Shown here: positions 1 to 6,682 of the stretch, piece after piece
How positions within the stretch are numbered: the first letter of the stretch is position 1
How the letters are laid out: each line of letters opens with the position of its first letter
NCBI GenBank assembly: GCA_017941505.1
Contig: JAGAWH010000170.1
Location: 1-10,279 of the forward strand
Reading direction: 5' to 3'
DNA: 10,279 bases
From: Faecalicoccus sp.
Lineage (GTDB): Bacteria > Bacillota_I > Bacilli_A > Erysipelotrichales > Erysipelotrichaceae
Made by a program: the position numbers and the translations under genes
Notes under the pieces: generated by a model
What the model saw: only the letters and a program-made list of their open reading frames with translations
Database searches by the model: none
Told to the model about the DNA's origin: nothing

Positions 1-26
1 GGAAATGTTAGAAATACGTTTATTTT

Positions 27-49
27 AAAGACCTTCGGGTCTTTTTTTT
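27..49 (+). terminator. Rho-independent terminator upstream of dprA
   Basis: A 7-bp stem (AAAGACC at 27-33 with GGTCTTT at 38-44) is closed by a TTCG tetraloop and runs into a T tract ending at 49. This is a textbook intrinsic terminator for a transcript that enters from left of the window. It ends only 13 bases before the dprA start codon, which leaves no room for a complete promoter between them. Confidence 0.93.
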
Positions 50-62
50 CGTATTAGTAAAT

Positions 63-782
63 ATGAGAGAAGCAATTTTATATTATGCCGTTAAATATCA
101 TGGTGATTGGACAAAGATTGCCATGGCAATCCAGCACAAAGAAGCGTGGTTTCCGATCGATTGTAAAGATAAGTATGTGACCATTGTCGATGAGTATTAT
201 CCCGATGCCTTTAGAGCTTTACGCTACCCGCCATGGATTCTTTTTTATAAAGGGGATTATTCTTTGTTAGAAACTAGATGTATCGGTGTGATCGGTGCAA
301 GAATCTGCTCAAAGGAAGCACTCATGAATACAGAAAGGATCGTTAAAACGATTAGGAATCAGTGCACTGTTGTATCCGGTCTTGCGAAAGGAATTGATGG
401 ATGTGCACATACATATGCCAAAAGAACCATAGGAATCATCGGATGCGGTATCAATCGAATTTATCCCAAAGAAAATACAGGTTTATTTCAATATATGAAA
501 GAACATCAGTTGATTGTAAGTGAGTATCCGGATATGACACCGCCTCTGGCAAGGCACTTTCCATGGCGAAACCGCTTGATTGCCGCACTCAGTGAGCCTC
601 TGGTGGTTATTGAAGCCAAATATAAAAGCGGTACGATGTTGACCGTCAATGAGGCACTGGCCTTATCAAAGACGATCTATTGTGTTCCTACCGCTTTTCA
701 AAATACAGAGTATCCCGGATGTAACTATTTGATTTCCTGTGGGGCCCAAATTCTATTAGAGCCGCAGGAATTATTGAAATGA
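63..782 (+). CDS. dprA: DNA processing protein DprA (Smf), short form
   Basis: DprA binds incoming single-stranded DNA in the cytoplasm and loads RecA onto it during transformation. The Rossmann-like DprA core is visible in order: GVIGAR near residues 75-80, SGLAKGID at 105-112, GCGINRIYP at 127-135, FPWRNRLIA at 166-174, KSGTMLTVNEAL at 188-199 and a closing NYLISCGA at 221-228. At 239 residues it is shorter than most DprA proteins (roughly 280-370); it has only a short N-terminal segment and no C-terminal winged-helix extension. The ATG at 63 has no visible Shine-Dalgarno. Later in-frame ATGs would cut conserved-looking N-terminal sequence and lack one too, so I keep 63. It precedes topA, as in many Firmicutes, although about 1.5 kb of accessory DNA now separates the two. 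Identification is firm; whether it supports competence cannot be told from here. Confidence 0.93.
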   Translation: MREAILYYAVKYHGDWTKIAMAIQHKEAWFPIDCKDKYVTIVDEYYPDAFRALRYPPWILFYKGDYSLLETRCIGVIGARICSKEALMNTERIVKTIRNQCTVVSGLAKGIDGCAHTYAKRTIGIIGCGINRIYPKENTGLFQYMKEHQLIVSEYPDMTPPLARHFPWRNRLIAALSEPLVVIEAKYKSGTMLTVNEALALSKTIYCVPTAFQNTEYPGCNYLISCGAQILLEPQELLK

Positions 783-807
783 TATAAAAAAAGAAAGGAT
801 GATCATA

Positions 808-954
808 ATGAAACTAAAAGACTACAAGGATATTAAAATGCAGGATCCTGCATTTGTGGAAGAATATGAGAGTATAAAGCTTGAAATCAAAAAGATTAAA
901 GAAGGCATTGAAGCACAAACTTCAAATCATCTGACAGAGGATGAAGATATTTAG
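808..954 (+). pseudogene. Truncated HigA-like (XRE family) antitoxin N-terminus, 48 aa
   Basis: This small reading frame has its own ribosome site (AAAGGAT about 8 bases upstream of the ATG). Its 48 residues include DPAFVEEYESIK and end in NHLTEDEDI. This matches, with the same residue spacing, the helical N-terminus of HigA-type antitoxins, which typically reads DPEFxxEYEAL, then an acidic/Ile helix, then LTQKELAERxG as the helix-turn-helix begins. Here a TAG stops the frame exactly where the DNA-binding domain should start, and no frame downstream restores it. No HigB-like toxin gene lies on either side. I infer a decayed antitoxin remnant. It could instead be a small expressed protein that still binds or neutralises a HigB encoded elsewhere. 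The family match is from memory of the motif, not from a search. Confidence 0.6.
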
Positions 955-966
955 GTTATCGGAATT

Positions 967-1086
967 TTTAATCTATCCGTGAAATGGCCACAATACGGTG
1001 GCGGTCGAGCTCTCCACACAAAATGAGGTGTTGAAAAAATATGATGTCACCTCTTTAAATAAGAAAACATCGGGAGAGTATTGCGT
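967..1086 (+). promoter_or_regulatory. Structured 5' UTR of the type I toxin mRNA, with candidate -10
   Basis: A TTTAAT box at 967-972 could be the -10 of the toxin promoter (start near 979), but no convincing -35 is present. The region after it is rich in pairing options: a 5-bp hairpin GCCAC/GTGGC (987-991 with 998-1002); a hairpin GAGGTG/CACCTC (1025-1030 with 1048-1053); and CTCTCC at 1010-1015, which is fully complementary to GGAGAG at 1073-1078, the ribosome site of the toxin. A tiny reading frame, ATG ATG TCA CCT CTT TAA (1041-1058), follows the GAGGTG box at a proper ribosome-site distance. These elements suggest that toxin translation is blocked in the unprocessed mRNA. The pairings are seen in the sequence; the regulatory role is inferred. 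Confidence 0.5.
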
Positions 1087-1221
1087 ATGTATATGAATCT
1101 AACACTTGATCAATGGTTACATTTGATTGAAGCAGTTTCAGCTGTAGTTATAACTATTGTTGCGATTAAAACTTTTAGACGAAATACGAAAGGCGACCGC
1201 TCCAACTCTGACATAGTATAG
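1087..1221 (+). CDS. Small single-span membrane peptide, probable type I toxin (44 aa)
   Basis: The frame starts at ATG 1087, 8 bases after the ribosome site GGGAGAG (1072-1078); a second in-frame ATG at 1093 is less well placed. The peptide has a short N-terminus (MYMNLTLDQW), one hydrophobic segment at about residues 11-28 containing AVVITIVAI, and a basic, polar tail (KTFRRNTKGDRSNSD). This is the architecture of Firmicute type I toxins (TxpA/BsrG-like and 'putative holin-like toxin' peptides), several of which also end in a K/N-DR-rich tail whose codons form a terminator hairpin. Here too the last codons form one arm of a hairpin (1187-1233). A strong promoter on the opposite strand (1286-1314) points into the 3' end, as expected for an RNA antitoxin. 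The family assignment is inference from architecture. Expected action is insertion in the cytoplasmic membrane. No secretion signal is seen. Confidence 0.72.
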   Translation: MYMNLTLDQWLHLIEAVSAVVITIVAIKTFRRNTKGDRSNSDIV

Positions 1222-1233
1222 CGATCGCCTTCG
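1187..1233. terminator. GC-rich hairpin at the 3' end of the toxin gene, possibly bidirectional
   Basis: GGCGACCGC (1192-1200) faces GCGATCGCC (1221-1229), and the stem extends through flanking AA/TT and CG/CG pairs with one bulged A. On the plus strand the stem has one C-A mismatch; on the minus strand this becomes a U-G pair, so the stem is unbroken. The T stretch after it is short in both directions (CCTTCGTTC on plus, CCTTTCGTATTTC on minus). I read it mainly as the end of the minus-strand antisense RNA and as a stabilising 3' element of the toxin mRNA. Its right arm covers the toxin stop codon. Confidence 0.6.
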
Positions 1234-1249
1234 TTCAAAAACTTTTTAG

Positions 1250-1277
1250 AGCTCACCGTCACTTGTGGCTTCTTTTT
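1250..1277 (+). terminator. Probable terminator of the toxin mRNA
   Basis: AGCTCAC (1250-1256) can pair with GTGGCT (1265-1270) with one bulged T, followed by TCTTTTT (1271-1277). The stem is short, so strength is uncertain. It would end the toxin mRNA just after the fold-back arm, giving a message of about 300 nt. Confidence 0.45.
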
Positions 1278-1285
1278 GTGCCTAA

Positions 1286-1314
1286 ATAATACCATTGGAT
1301 ACTATTTATTTCAA
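1286..1314 (-). promoter_or_regulatory. Strong sigma-A promoter for the antisense RNA
   Basis: Read on the minus strand there is TTGAAA (1314-1309), a 17-base spacer, then TATTAT (1291-1286). Each box matches the consensus at five of six positions and the spacing is ideal. It fires leftward into the 3' end of the toxin gene and away from vapC, whose stop codon lies about 22 bases upstream. No protein-coding gene downstream of it would explain it. Confidence 0.75.
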
Positions 1315-1335
1315 CTCGTGGGTTAGTGCAAGGGA

Positions 1336-1740
1336 TCAAACCGACAAGATACAATGTTCGTTGTAGTATGGAATCAGGGTGTCGTGGGTCAAAAATACCA
1401 TATTATCGGCTTTAGCTTGTGACACAAGCATTCTGTCAAATGGATCGTTATGTTTTGGTGCATCTTCCGGACGTCTAAGTGTTTCCAAGGCAAATACATG
1501 TCGCTCTTTTACATCCAGACAATGAAAACCGGCTTCCTTACAAAAAATAGATAGTTCTTTCCCTGTGAATTCCACATTATTAGGATGCAGTGCATGTTTG
1601 ATCGCAACCTCCCATACAGAAACCGTACTGTAATAAATTGAATTATCCGGATCAAGGATCAGCTCCCTTGCGGTTTCAGAAAGTGCCGGGTCTTCGTTAA
1701 GTGACCATATCAGGATGTGTGTATCCAGAAGAAGATTCAT
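1336..1740 (-). CDS. PIN-domain ribonuclease toxin (VapC-like)
   Basis: This 134-residue protein is a PIN-domain toxin, a Mg2+-dependent ribonuclease held inactive by its partner antitoxin. The four acidic positions of the active site are visible: Asp6 in LLLDTHILIW, Glu44 in SVWEVAIK, Asp99/Asp102 in HNDPFDRMLVSQA and Asp120 in FLTHD. The length is full for the family, with no truncation or frameshift, so the toxin looks intact. The LLLDTHxLxW opening and NDPFDRxLxxQA block are typical of the PIN group paired with Phd-type antitoxins (COG3744-like). Its ATG overlaps the antitoxin stop as ATGA (1740-1737), which implies translational coupling, and a GGGGG stretch inside the antitoxin end may serve as ribosome site. 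RNA target unknown. No obvious terminator follows it before the antisense promoter. Confidence 0.9.
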   Translation of the reverse strand: MNLLLDTHILIWSLNEDPALSETARELILDPDNSIYYSTVSVWEVAIKHALHPNNVEFTGKELSIFCKEAGFHCLDVKERHVFALETLRRPEDAPKHNDPFDRMLVSQAKADNMVFLTHDTLIPYYNEHCILSV

Positions 1741-1976
1741 AATTCGCCCCCAAACAATGTTTCTATCTGGGCATTGTCGAGATCAAGATCCACAGGAGTC
1801 TTAAGCCTGCCTTTTGCCACTCCGATTCTTTTGGATATAGGAGTATCCTGATATATGGTCATCTTCACTACAGGCTTTCCATACCTTGCGATGATTATGA
1901 CCTCTTCTTCACCCGTTTCTACCATCCTCACAAGATTGGACAGATTTGTTTTGGCTTCCAGAATATTAACTTGCAT
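1737..1976 (-). CDS. Phd/YefM-family antitoxin
   Basis: This 79-residue antitoxin is the partner of the PIN toxin that follows it. The N-terminal two thirds carry the Phd/YefM fold signature: MQVNILEAKTNLSNLVRMVE, then a turn, then VIIIARYGKPVVKM, which forms the dimeric DNA-binding domain. The C-terminal part from about residue 56 (KGRLKTPVDLDLDNAQIETLF) is the flexible stretch that wraps the toxin in such pairs. A strong ribosome site, AGGAGG (1990-1985), stands 8 bases before the ATG. The gene order antitoxin then toxin, with a 4-base overlap, favours excess antitoxin. Like other Phd proteins it probably represses its own promoter; palindromic sites lie at 2006-2018 and around 2062-2084. 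Antitoxin/toxin assignment is confident; operator binding is inferred. Confidence 0.9.
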   Translation of the reverse strand: MQVNILEAKTNLSNLVRMVETGEEEVIIIARYGKPVVKMTIYQDTPISKRIGVAKGRLKTPVDLDLDNAQIETLFGGEL

Positions 1977-2005
1977 GTCTCAGACCTCCTTTATTTATAA
2001 TATCT

Positions 2006-2084
2006 GACCATGTTGGTCTTGTTACTTATAGTATACCAGAGAATATTAAATATCACCAATAAATCTGACTATCCTGACCAGATT
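2006..2084 (-). promoter_or_regulatory. Promoter and candidate operators of the Phd/PIN operon
   Basis: On the minus strand an extended -10 (TGG then TATACT at 2035-2030) lies 18 bases after TTGGTG (2059-2054), predicting a start near 2023. The palindrome GACCATGTTGGTC (2006-2018) sits just downstream of that start. A second inverted repeat, AATCTG/CAGATT (2062-2067 with 2079-2084), lies just upstream of the -35. TCTGAC occurs in both sites. This layout fits autorepression by the antitoxin or its complex. Confidence 0.6.
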
Positions 2085-2212
2085 GAAAGTAAGGATTCCA
2101 ATTGAGTTGTTATCATTTTATTTTGATATATAGTCCAATAGGATTCACTTGAACTATGTCTAAGAATTTTTAGTAGTTGTATTTTTCTAAATAGTTTTAT
2201 AAATTCATTTTG

Positions 2213-2241
2213 TTGACAAATAAGATTTTTTATAGTTTTAT
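2213..2241 (+). promoter_or_regulatory. Probable promoter of the topA-trmFO-xerC operon
   Basis: A perfect -35 TTGACA (2213-2218) is followed, after 17 bases, by TTTTAT (2236-2241), which matches the -10 consensus at four of six positions. Other AT-rich -10 options (TTTATA at 2237, TATATT at 2239) lie close by, so the exact start is uncertain. The upstream 120 bases are very AT-rich and could act as an UP element. No gene is recognised between 2085 and 2212. Confidence 0.6.
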
Positions 2242-2255
2242 ATTCTTCGAATCGT

Positions 2256-2260
2256 GGAGG
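2256..2260 (+). promoter_or_regulatory. topA ribosome binding site that fixes a GTG start
   Basis: GGAGG ends 7 bases before GTG 2268 but only 1 base before the ATG at 2262. The spacing makes GTG 2268 the likely initiator and the upstream ATG a non-start. Confidence 0.75.
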
Positions 2261-2267
2261 GATGTTT

Positions 2268-4409
2268 GTGAAGAAAAACCTTGTGATAGTAGAGTCACCT
2301 TCAAAGTCAAAAACGATTGAGAAATACCTTGGCAGCAATTACCGTGTTGTTTCCAGCAAGGGTCATGTATGCGATCTTGCCACATCCGGTAAGGAAGGTC
2401 TTGGTATTGATGTCGAGCATGATTTTGAACCGACTTATAAGATAAATAAAGATAAAAAAGATGTTGTAAAGGAACTGCAGGCACTGGCAGAAAAGTCAAA
2501 AGATGTTTATCTTGCCAGCGACCCGGACCGTGAAGGAGAAGCCATCGCATGGCATCTTGCCCGAGTACTCGGTTTGGATGTAGATACAACTCATCGTGTG
2601 GTATTCCATGAAATCACCAAAAATGCGGTATTAGAGGCTATGAAAGAGCCGACTGTCATCGATATGGATCTGGTGCATTCCCAGGAAACCCGTAGAATGC
2701 TCGACCGTATTATCGGCTTTAAGCTTTCCAAGCTTCTGCAAAAAAAGATTCGCTCTAAATCAGCAGGCCGTGTACAGTCTGTTGCCCTGCATCTGATTGT
2801 TGAGCGTGAAAAGGAAATCTTAAACTTCATCTGTGAAGAGTATTGGACGGTTCATGCCACCATTACGAAAGGTAACCAGTCTTTTACGGCGGATTTAACT
2901 AAGGTGGATGATAAGAAACCGAAGTTAAAGACCAAAGAAGATGCGGATGCGATTATTGAACGTTCCAAGGGTGATTTTGTGATTTCATCATTGACAAAGA
3001 AATCCCGTAAAAGAGCACCGAAGCTTCCTTTCACAACATCCACCTTACAGCAGGAAGCAAGTACGAAACTGGGATATGGGGCAAGACGCACCATGAGTAT
3101 TGCCCAGGGATTGTATGAAGGTGTGGATTTAGGAGGAAACCGTGAAGGTTTGATTACCTATATGCGTACCGATTCCACCCGTCTATCCGATATATTTGTG
3201 AATGATGCCAAAAATGTCATTAAGGACCAATACGGACCAAAATATGTTGGCAGAGCCCGTCAGAAAAACAACGCCAATGCCCAAGACGCGCATGAGGCGA
3301 TTCGCCCGACAAATCTTGCCAATACGCCGCAAAGCGTAAAACAGTATTTGACAAATGATCAATACCGCTTGTATTCCTTAATCTATACAAGAGCATTAGC
3401 CTCTTTGATGGCTGATGCGGTATTTGATGTTACCAGTGTAAAACTCACTACCAATGGTCTTGAATATTCCGCATCCGGCTCGATTATGACCTTTGATGGT
3501 TATACAAAGCTGTATTCTAAGTATGAAAAGAATACGGAAGAAAGCTTACCGCCATTAGAAGAAAACGAAGTCTTCAAGGATGTACCGGTAAAAGGGGTTC
3601 AGCACTTTACCGAACCGCCTGCACGCTACACCGAAGCAAAATTAATCAAGGAATTGGAAGAAAAGTCAATCGGTCGTCCAAGTACCTATGCGACAATTAT
3701 TGATACCCTGCAAAAAAGAGGTTATGCATCTTTAGAGAAGCAGACACCGACTTCTAAGACCAAAGTCTTTATTCCAAGTGATCAGGGTATGTTAACCGAT
3801 GAAAAGCTGCAGGAATACTTCAACAGCGTAATCAACGTGGAATATACCGCGAATATGGAAAACACATTGGATGATATTGCCGAAGGTGAAAAAGATCCTG
3901 TCAGCTATATGCATCACTTCTATGATGAATTTGCGCCATTGGTAGACAGTGCTTATGAAAAGATGCCGCAAAAGGAACTGGAAAGAGTCGGAAAGACCTG
4001 TCCGGAATGCGGTGGTGAACTTGTGTATCGAAACGGTAAATTCGGAAAGTTTATCTCCTGCATTAACTTCCCGAAATGCCATTACACCGAAAATAAGGAC
4101 GAGGATAATTCGGTAGAAGCACCGGAAGAGGAAAAGATCTGTCCGAACTGCGGTTCACCGATGGTCTTTAAAAAAGGCCGTTTCGGACCGTATTGGGCAT
4201 GTACCAATAAACCTGCCTGCAAGACCAATATTTCTTTAAAGGTCAAGGCGACTCCGGTACTTACTGGGGAAATCTGTCCGGAATGCGGTCATGAACTTGT
4301 AAAGCGTAAATCGCGTTTCGGTACGGAGTTTGTGGGCTGTTCCAATTATCCAAAGTGCCATTATATTAAAAAGGAACCAAAGAAAAAGAAGGATAAAAAA
4401 GATGCGTGA
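2268..4409 (+). CDS. topA: DNA topoisomerase I (type IA), 713 aa
   Basis: TopA relaxes negative supercoils behind RNA polymerase through a 5'-phosphotyrosine intermediate. Counting from the GTG start, the TOPRIM domain opens the protein ([18 protein letters not shown]) and carries the metal-binding DPDREGE at about 85-91. The catalytic Tyr is near 298 in [15 protein letters not shown], and the conserved [11 protein letters not shown] follows. The C-terminus has three four-cysteine zinc-ribbon repeats, starting near residues 578, 625 and 670 (each CPxCG...FxxCxxxPxC), and a lysine-rich tail ([13 protein letters not shown]). Length and domain order are typical of Firmicute TopA, and nothing is missing. 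I chose GTG 2268 over ATG 2262 because of ribosome-site spacing. Its last 8 bases overlap trmFO. It is likely expressed from the promoter at 2213-2241. Confidence 0.97.
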   Translation: MKKNLVIVESPSKSKTIEKYLGSNYRVVSSKGHVCDLATSGKEGLGIDVEHDFEPTYKINKDKKDVVKELQALAEKSKDVYLASDPDREGEAIAWHLARVLGLDVDTTHRVVFHEITKNAVLEAMKEPTVIDMDLVHSQETRRMLDRIIGFKLSKLLQKKIRSKSAGRVQSVALHLIVEREKEILNFICEEYWTVHATITKGNQSFTADLTKVDDKKPKLKTKEDADAIIERSKGDFVISSLTKKSRKRAPKLPFTTSTLQQEASTKLGYGARRTMSIAQGLYEGVDLGGNREGLITYMRTDSTRLSDIFVNDAKNVIKDQYGPKYVGRARQKNNANAQDAHEAIRPTNLANTPQSVKQYLTNDQYRLYSLIYTRALASLMADAVFDVTSVKLTTNGLEYSASGSIMTFDGYTKLYSKYEKNTEESLPPLEENEVFKDVPVKGVQHFTEPPARYTEAKLIKELEEKSIGRPSTYATIIDTLQKRGYASLEKQTPTSKTKVFIPSDQGMLTDEKLQEYFNSVINVEYTANMENTLDDIAEGEKDPVSYMHHFYDEFAPLVDSAYEKMPQKELERVGKTCPECGGELVYRNGKFGKFISCINFPKCHYTENKDEDNSVEAPEEEKICPNCGSPMVFKKGRFGPYWACTNKPACKTNISLKVKATPVLTGEICPECGHELVKRKSRFGTEFVGCSNYPKCHYIKKEPKKKKDKKDA

Positions 4410-5700
4410 TGTAACGATTATCGGTGCAGGCCTTGCGGGAAGTGAAGCCGCATGGCAATGCGCGAAACGAAATATCAAAGTACATCTGATTGAAATGAGA
4501 CCGGTGAAATCTTCACCGGCTTTTCATACAGATATGTTTGCGGAACTGGTGTGTTCTAATTCACTGAGATCCAATGCGCTAAATAATGCGGTGGGTATCT
4601 TAAAGGAAGAGTTAAGACGCATGGATTCGTTAGTTATGAAGGCAGCCGATGCCAATGCGGTACCTGCCGGCAGTGCTTTGGCAGTTGATCGTCAAGGCTT
4701 TTCTAAGATGATTACCGATACCTTAAAGAATCATCCTAATATTACCGTAGAGACAAAAGAGGTTACAAAGATTCCGGAAGGTCCGTGTATTATCGCCACC
4801 GGACCGCTCACAAGTGATGCACTTGCATCAGAGATCTATGAATATCTGGGTCAACCGCCTTTCCATTTTTATGATGCGGCAGCGCCGATCATCGAAAAGG
4901 ATTCGATCGATTTTAATATTGCCTATTATAAATCCCGCTACGATAAGGGAGAGGCTTCTTATATTAACTGCCCGATGAACCAGGAAGAATTTGATAGGTT
5001 TTATGATGCGCTTGTGAATGCCGAGTGCGCTAAGCTGCATGACTTTGAAAAGGAAACGTATTTTGAAGGCTGCATGCCGGTTGAGGAAATGGCAAGACGC
5101 GGCAAAAAGACGTTGCTCTTTGGTCCGTTAAAGCCGGTAGGTTTAGAAAAAGATAAAGATTCTCATCCCGTAGCAGTGGTACAGCTGCGTCAGGATAATG
5201 TGGCTGCCTCCTTATATAATATAGTAGGCTTTCAAACCCATTTAACATGGCCGGAGCAGAGAAGGGTATTCTCCTTAATTCCGGGTCTTGAGAATTTAAA
5301 GATTACCCGCTATGGTGTAATGCACCGTAATTCCTTTTTGTGCTCGCCTTTGGTGTTAAGGGAAACGTATCAATCCAAGATAAGAGATGATTTATTCTTT
5401 GCCGGTCAGTTTACCGGAGTAGAGGGCTACGTAGAATCGTGTGCAAGCGGCCTTATTGCGGGAATTAACATGGCAAGGCTCTTACAGGGTAAGGATCCGA
5501 TTTTGTTTGGAAATACGTGTATTATGGGCTCTCAGGCGTATTATATTACGCATGCCGATTCAAAACACTTCCAGCCGATGAATGCCAACTTTGGCATCGT
5601 AAACTTTGTCGGAAAATGTAAGAAGCATGAGCGTAAGGAAAAAATCTGTGAACAGGCTTTAGCACGCATTGATGAAATTGCGGAGACGATCAATGGATGA
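4402..5700 (+). CDS. trmFO: tRNA (uracil-5-)-methyltransferase TrmFO, folate/FAD-dependent
   Basis: TrmFO (formerly Gid) makes ribothymidine at U54 of the tRNA T-loop, using methylenetetrahydrofolate as carbon donor and FADH2 as reductant. The 432-residue protein opens with the FAD dinucleotide motif [13 protein letters not shown] (glycines 8, 10, 13). The two functional cysteines known from B. subtilis (Cys53 and Cys226) correspond to Cys51 in [10 protein letters not shown] and Cys224 in [14 protein letters not shown]. The C-terminal FAD-contact segment ([23 protein letters not shown], quoted from parts) is also present. Start ATG 4402 is chosen because the family begins [17 protein letters not shown] and an AAGAAGG ribosome site lies 9 bases upstream; a longer in-frame extension inside topA is not real. 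It overlaps topA by 8 bases and xerC by 8 bases, which points to coupled translation. Confidence 0.96.
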   Translation: MRDVTIIGAGLAGSEAAWQCAKRNIKVHLIEMRPVKSSPAFHTDMFAELVCSNSLRSNALNNAVGILKEELRRMDSLVMKAADANAVPAGSALAVDRQGFSKMITDTLKNHPNITVETKEVTKIPEGPCIIATGPLTSDALASEIYEYLGQPPFHFYDAAAPIIEKDSIDFNIAYYKSRYDKGEASYINCPMNQEEFDRFYDALVNAECAKLHDFEKETYFEGCMPVEEMARRGKKTLLFGPLKPVGLEKDKDSHPVAVVQLRQDNVAASLYNIVGFQTHLTWPEQRRVFSLIPGLENLKITRYGVMHRNSFLCSPLVLRETYQSKIRDDLFFAGQFTGVEGYVESCASGLIAGINMARLLQGKDPILFGNTCIMGSQAYYITHADSKHFQPMNANFGIVNFVGKCKKHERKEKICEQALARIDEIAETING

Positions 5701-6595
5701 GCTGGTAGAACGGTTTTTACAGTTTGTATATCACCGCAATTCGGGATCGGATGCGACCGTGGATGCGTATCGAAGGGATTTAAAGCAGTTTACCGATTTT
5801 TTAGAGGCAGAGTCGATTACATATTTTGAGGATGTTAATCGTATCGTCTTTATGAATTTTCTGGCATCGTGCAGAACATTACCTGATGGAACACCGGTGA
5901 AAAATTCAACGATGTCAAGAAAGGTATCGACATATCGTTCTTTCTATAAGTATTTAAATGAGTATATAGGCATTCCGAATAATCCTTTAGAGGCGATTAA
6001 GATACCGGGCTCCAAACGGCATATTCCGGAGTTTCTATTTGTATCTGAGGTGAAAAATTTTCTGGATACCTATGATGATAACGATGAAGTAGAACTTCGT
6101 GACAGAGTTCTTTTTACGATGATCTATGCCTGCGGGCTCCGTGTCAGCGAAGCAGCCAATTTAACATGGAAAGATGTCCATATCGATGAGCGCTTTGTGC
6201 GTATTATCGGTAAAGGGGATAAGGAGCGAATTGTTCCTTTCTTTAAGAAGCTTGTCAAGGATTTAAATATTTATAAGCTTCGATATTGGGAGAAGTATGC
6301 CAAAGATGATCATGTCTTTGTCTCCCAGAGAGGGAAGCAGTTAACCACAAGAGGGATCCAATACTTGATGCAGAAACACGCGGATGCGATCGGTATGACC
6401 ATGAAGGTTCATCCCCATATGCTCAGGCATTCTTTTGCGACCCATATGCTCGATAATGGGGCAGATATCCGTATCGTGCAGGAATTGTTGGGGCATGCAT
6501 CTTTATCGACAACACAGATTTATACCCATGTTTCCACAAAGCGTTTAAAGGAAGCATATTTAGAGGCACATCCTCTGGCACAAGTAAAGACATAA
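5693..6595 (+). CDS. xerC: Tyrosine recombinase XerC (CodV-type), 300 aa
   Basis: This is a site-specific tyrosine recombinase of XerC/XerD type that resolves chromosome dimers at dif with a partner Xer protein. The N-terminal SAM-like core-binding domain covers about residues 1-95. The catalytic domain shows Arg150 ([13 protein letters not shown]), Lys174 ([11 protein letters not shown]), His242 and Arg245 ([14 protein letters not shown]), His268 ([13 protein letters not shown]) and nucleophile Tyr277. All are present, so it should be active. ATG 5693 is preferred because GGAGA ends 6 bases upstream; it overlaps the trmFO stop by 8 bases. Position after topA-trmFO equals codV of B. subtilis, which argues for the housekeeping Xer protein rather than a mobile-element integrase. 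XerC versus XerD by sequence alone is less certain than by synteny. Confidence 0.92.
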   Translation: MDELVERFLQFVYHRNSGSDATVDAYRRDLKQFTDFLEAESITYFEDVNRIVFMNFLASCRTLPDGTPVKNSTMSRKVSTYRSFYKYLNEYIGIPNNPLEAIKIPGSKRHIPEFLFVSEVKNFLDTYDDNDEVELRDRVLFTMIYACGLRVSEAANLTWKDVHIDERFVRIIGKGDKERIVPFFKKLVKDLNIYKLRYWEKYAKDDHVFVSQRGKQLTTRGIQYLMQKHADAIGMTMKVHPHMLRHSFATHMLDNGADIRIVQELLGHASLSTTQIYTHVSTKRLKEAYLEAHPLAQVKT

Positions 6596-6610
6596 AATTA
6601 ATTTATTTCT

Positions 6611-6651
6611 AAACACCGAAATATTTTTAAAAGTTATCTCGGTGTTTTTTT
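6611..6651 (+). terminator. Rho-independent terminator of the topA-trmFO-xerC operon
   Basis: A perfect 9-bp stem AAACACCGA/TCGGTGTTT (6611-6619 with 6639-6647) encloses a 19-base AT-rich loop and is followed by a T run to 6651. It lies 16 bases after the xerC stop and separates the operon from the XRE/ImmA unit. Confidence 0.92.
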
Positions 6652-6682
6652 ATAGAAAACATCAAAAATCGCTATATCGGTG

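Larger units (their letters stand above)
998..1262. repeat. Imperfect inverted repeat bracketing the toxin gene
   Basis: The left arm GTGGCGGTCGAGCTCT (998-1013) is complementary to the right arm AGAGCTCACCGTCAC (1248-1262). This gives 15 base pairs, including one G-U, with one bulged C at 1006. In a toxin mRNA spanning both arms it would tie the 5' UTR to the 3' end. The left arm overlaps both the small 5' hairpin (987-1002) and the possible anti-SD segment (1010-1015), so these pairings exclude one another. Fold-back pairing of this kind keeps type I toxin mRNAs such as hok inactive. Confidence 0.65.
1187..1279 (-). ncRNA. Candidate antisense antitoxin RNA of the type I locus
   Basis: The minus-strand promoter at 1286-1314 predicts a start near 1279, and the hairpin at 1187-1233 is the first plausible end, giving an RNA of about 90-95 nt. 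It would be fully complementary to the last 12 or so codons of the toxin gene and its 3' UTR, including the fold-back arm at 1248-1262. Convergent 3'-overlapping RNAs of this kind are the antitoxins in txpA/RatA and bsrG/SR4 of Bacillus subtilis. No credible protein is encoded in it; the minus-strand frame at 1110-1295 lacks a ribosome site and is the reverse shadow of the toxin. Ends are estimates from promoter spacing. Confidence 0.6.

Noticed and set aside
1110..1295. Minus-strand frame of 61 codons opposite the toxin gene
   Set aside because: No ribosome site, no family-like sequence, and it is the exact reverse of the toxin and its hairpin; the strand is better explained by a non-coding antisense RNA.
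2262..2264. ATG as topA start
   Set aside because: GGAGG ends one base before it, too close to initiate; GTG 2268 has the proper 7-base spacing.
2069..2338. Minus-strand frame of 89 codons over the topA promoter and start
   Set aside because: Its middle looks somewhat protein-like (Lys/Ile/Glu-rich), but the start lies inside topA without a ribosome site and AT-rich DNA easily gives such frames; at most a decayed C-terminal fragment.
5693..6595. Tyrosine recombinase as integrase of a mobile element
   Set aside because: It sits in the conserved topA-trmFO-xerC operon with 8-base overlap, has Xer length and motifs, and no attachment-site repeats were seen.
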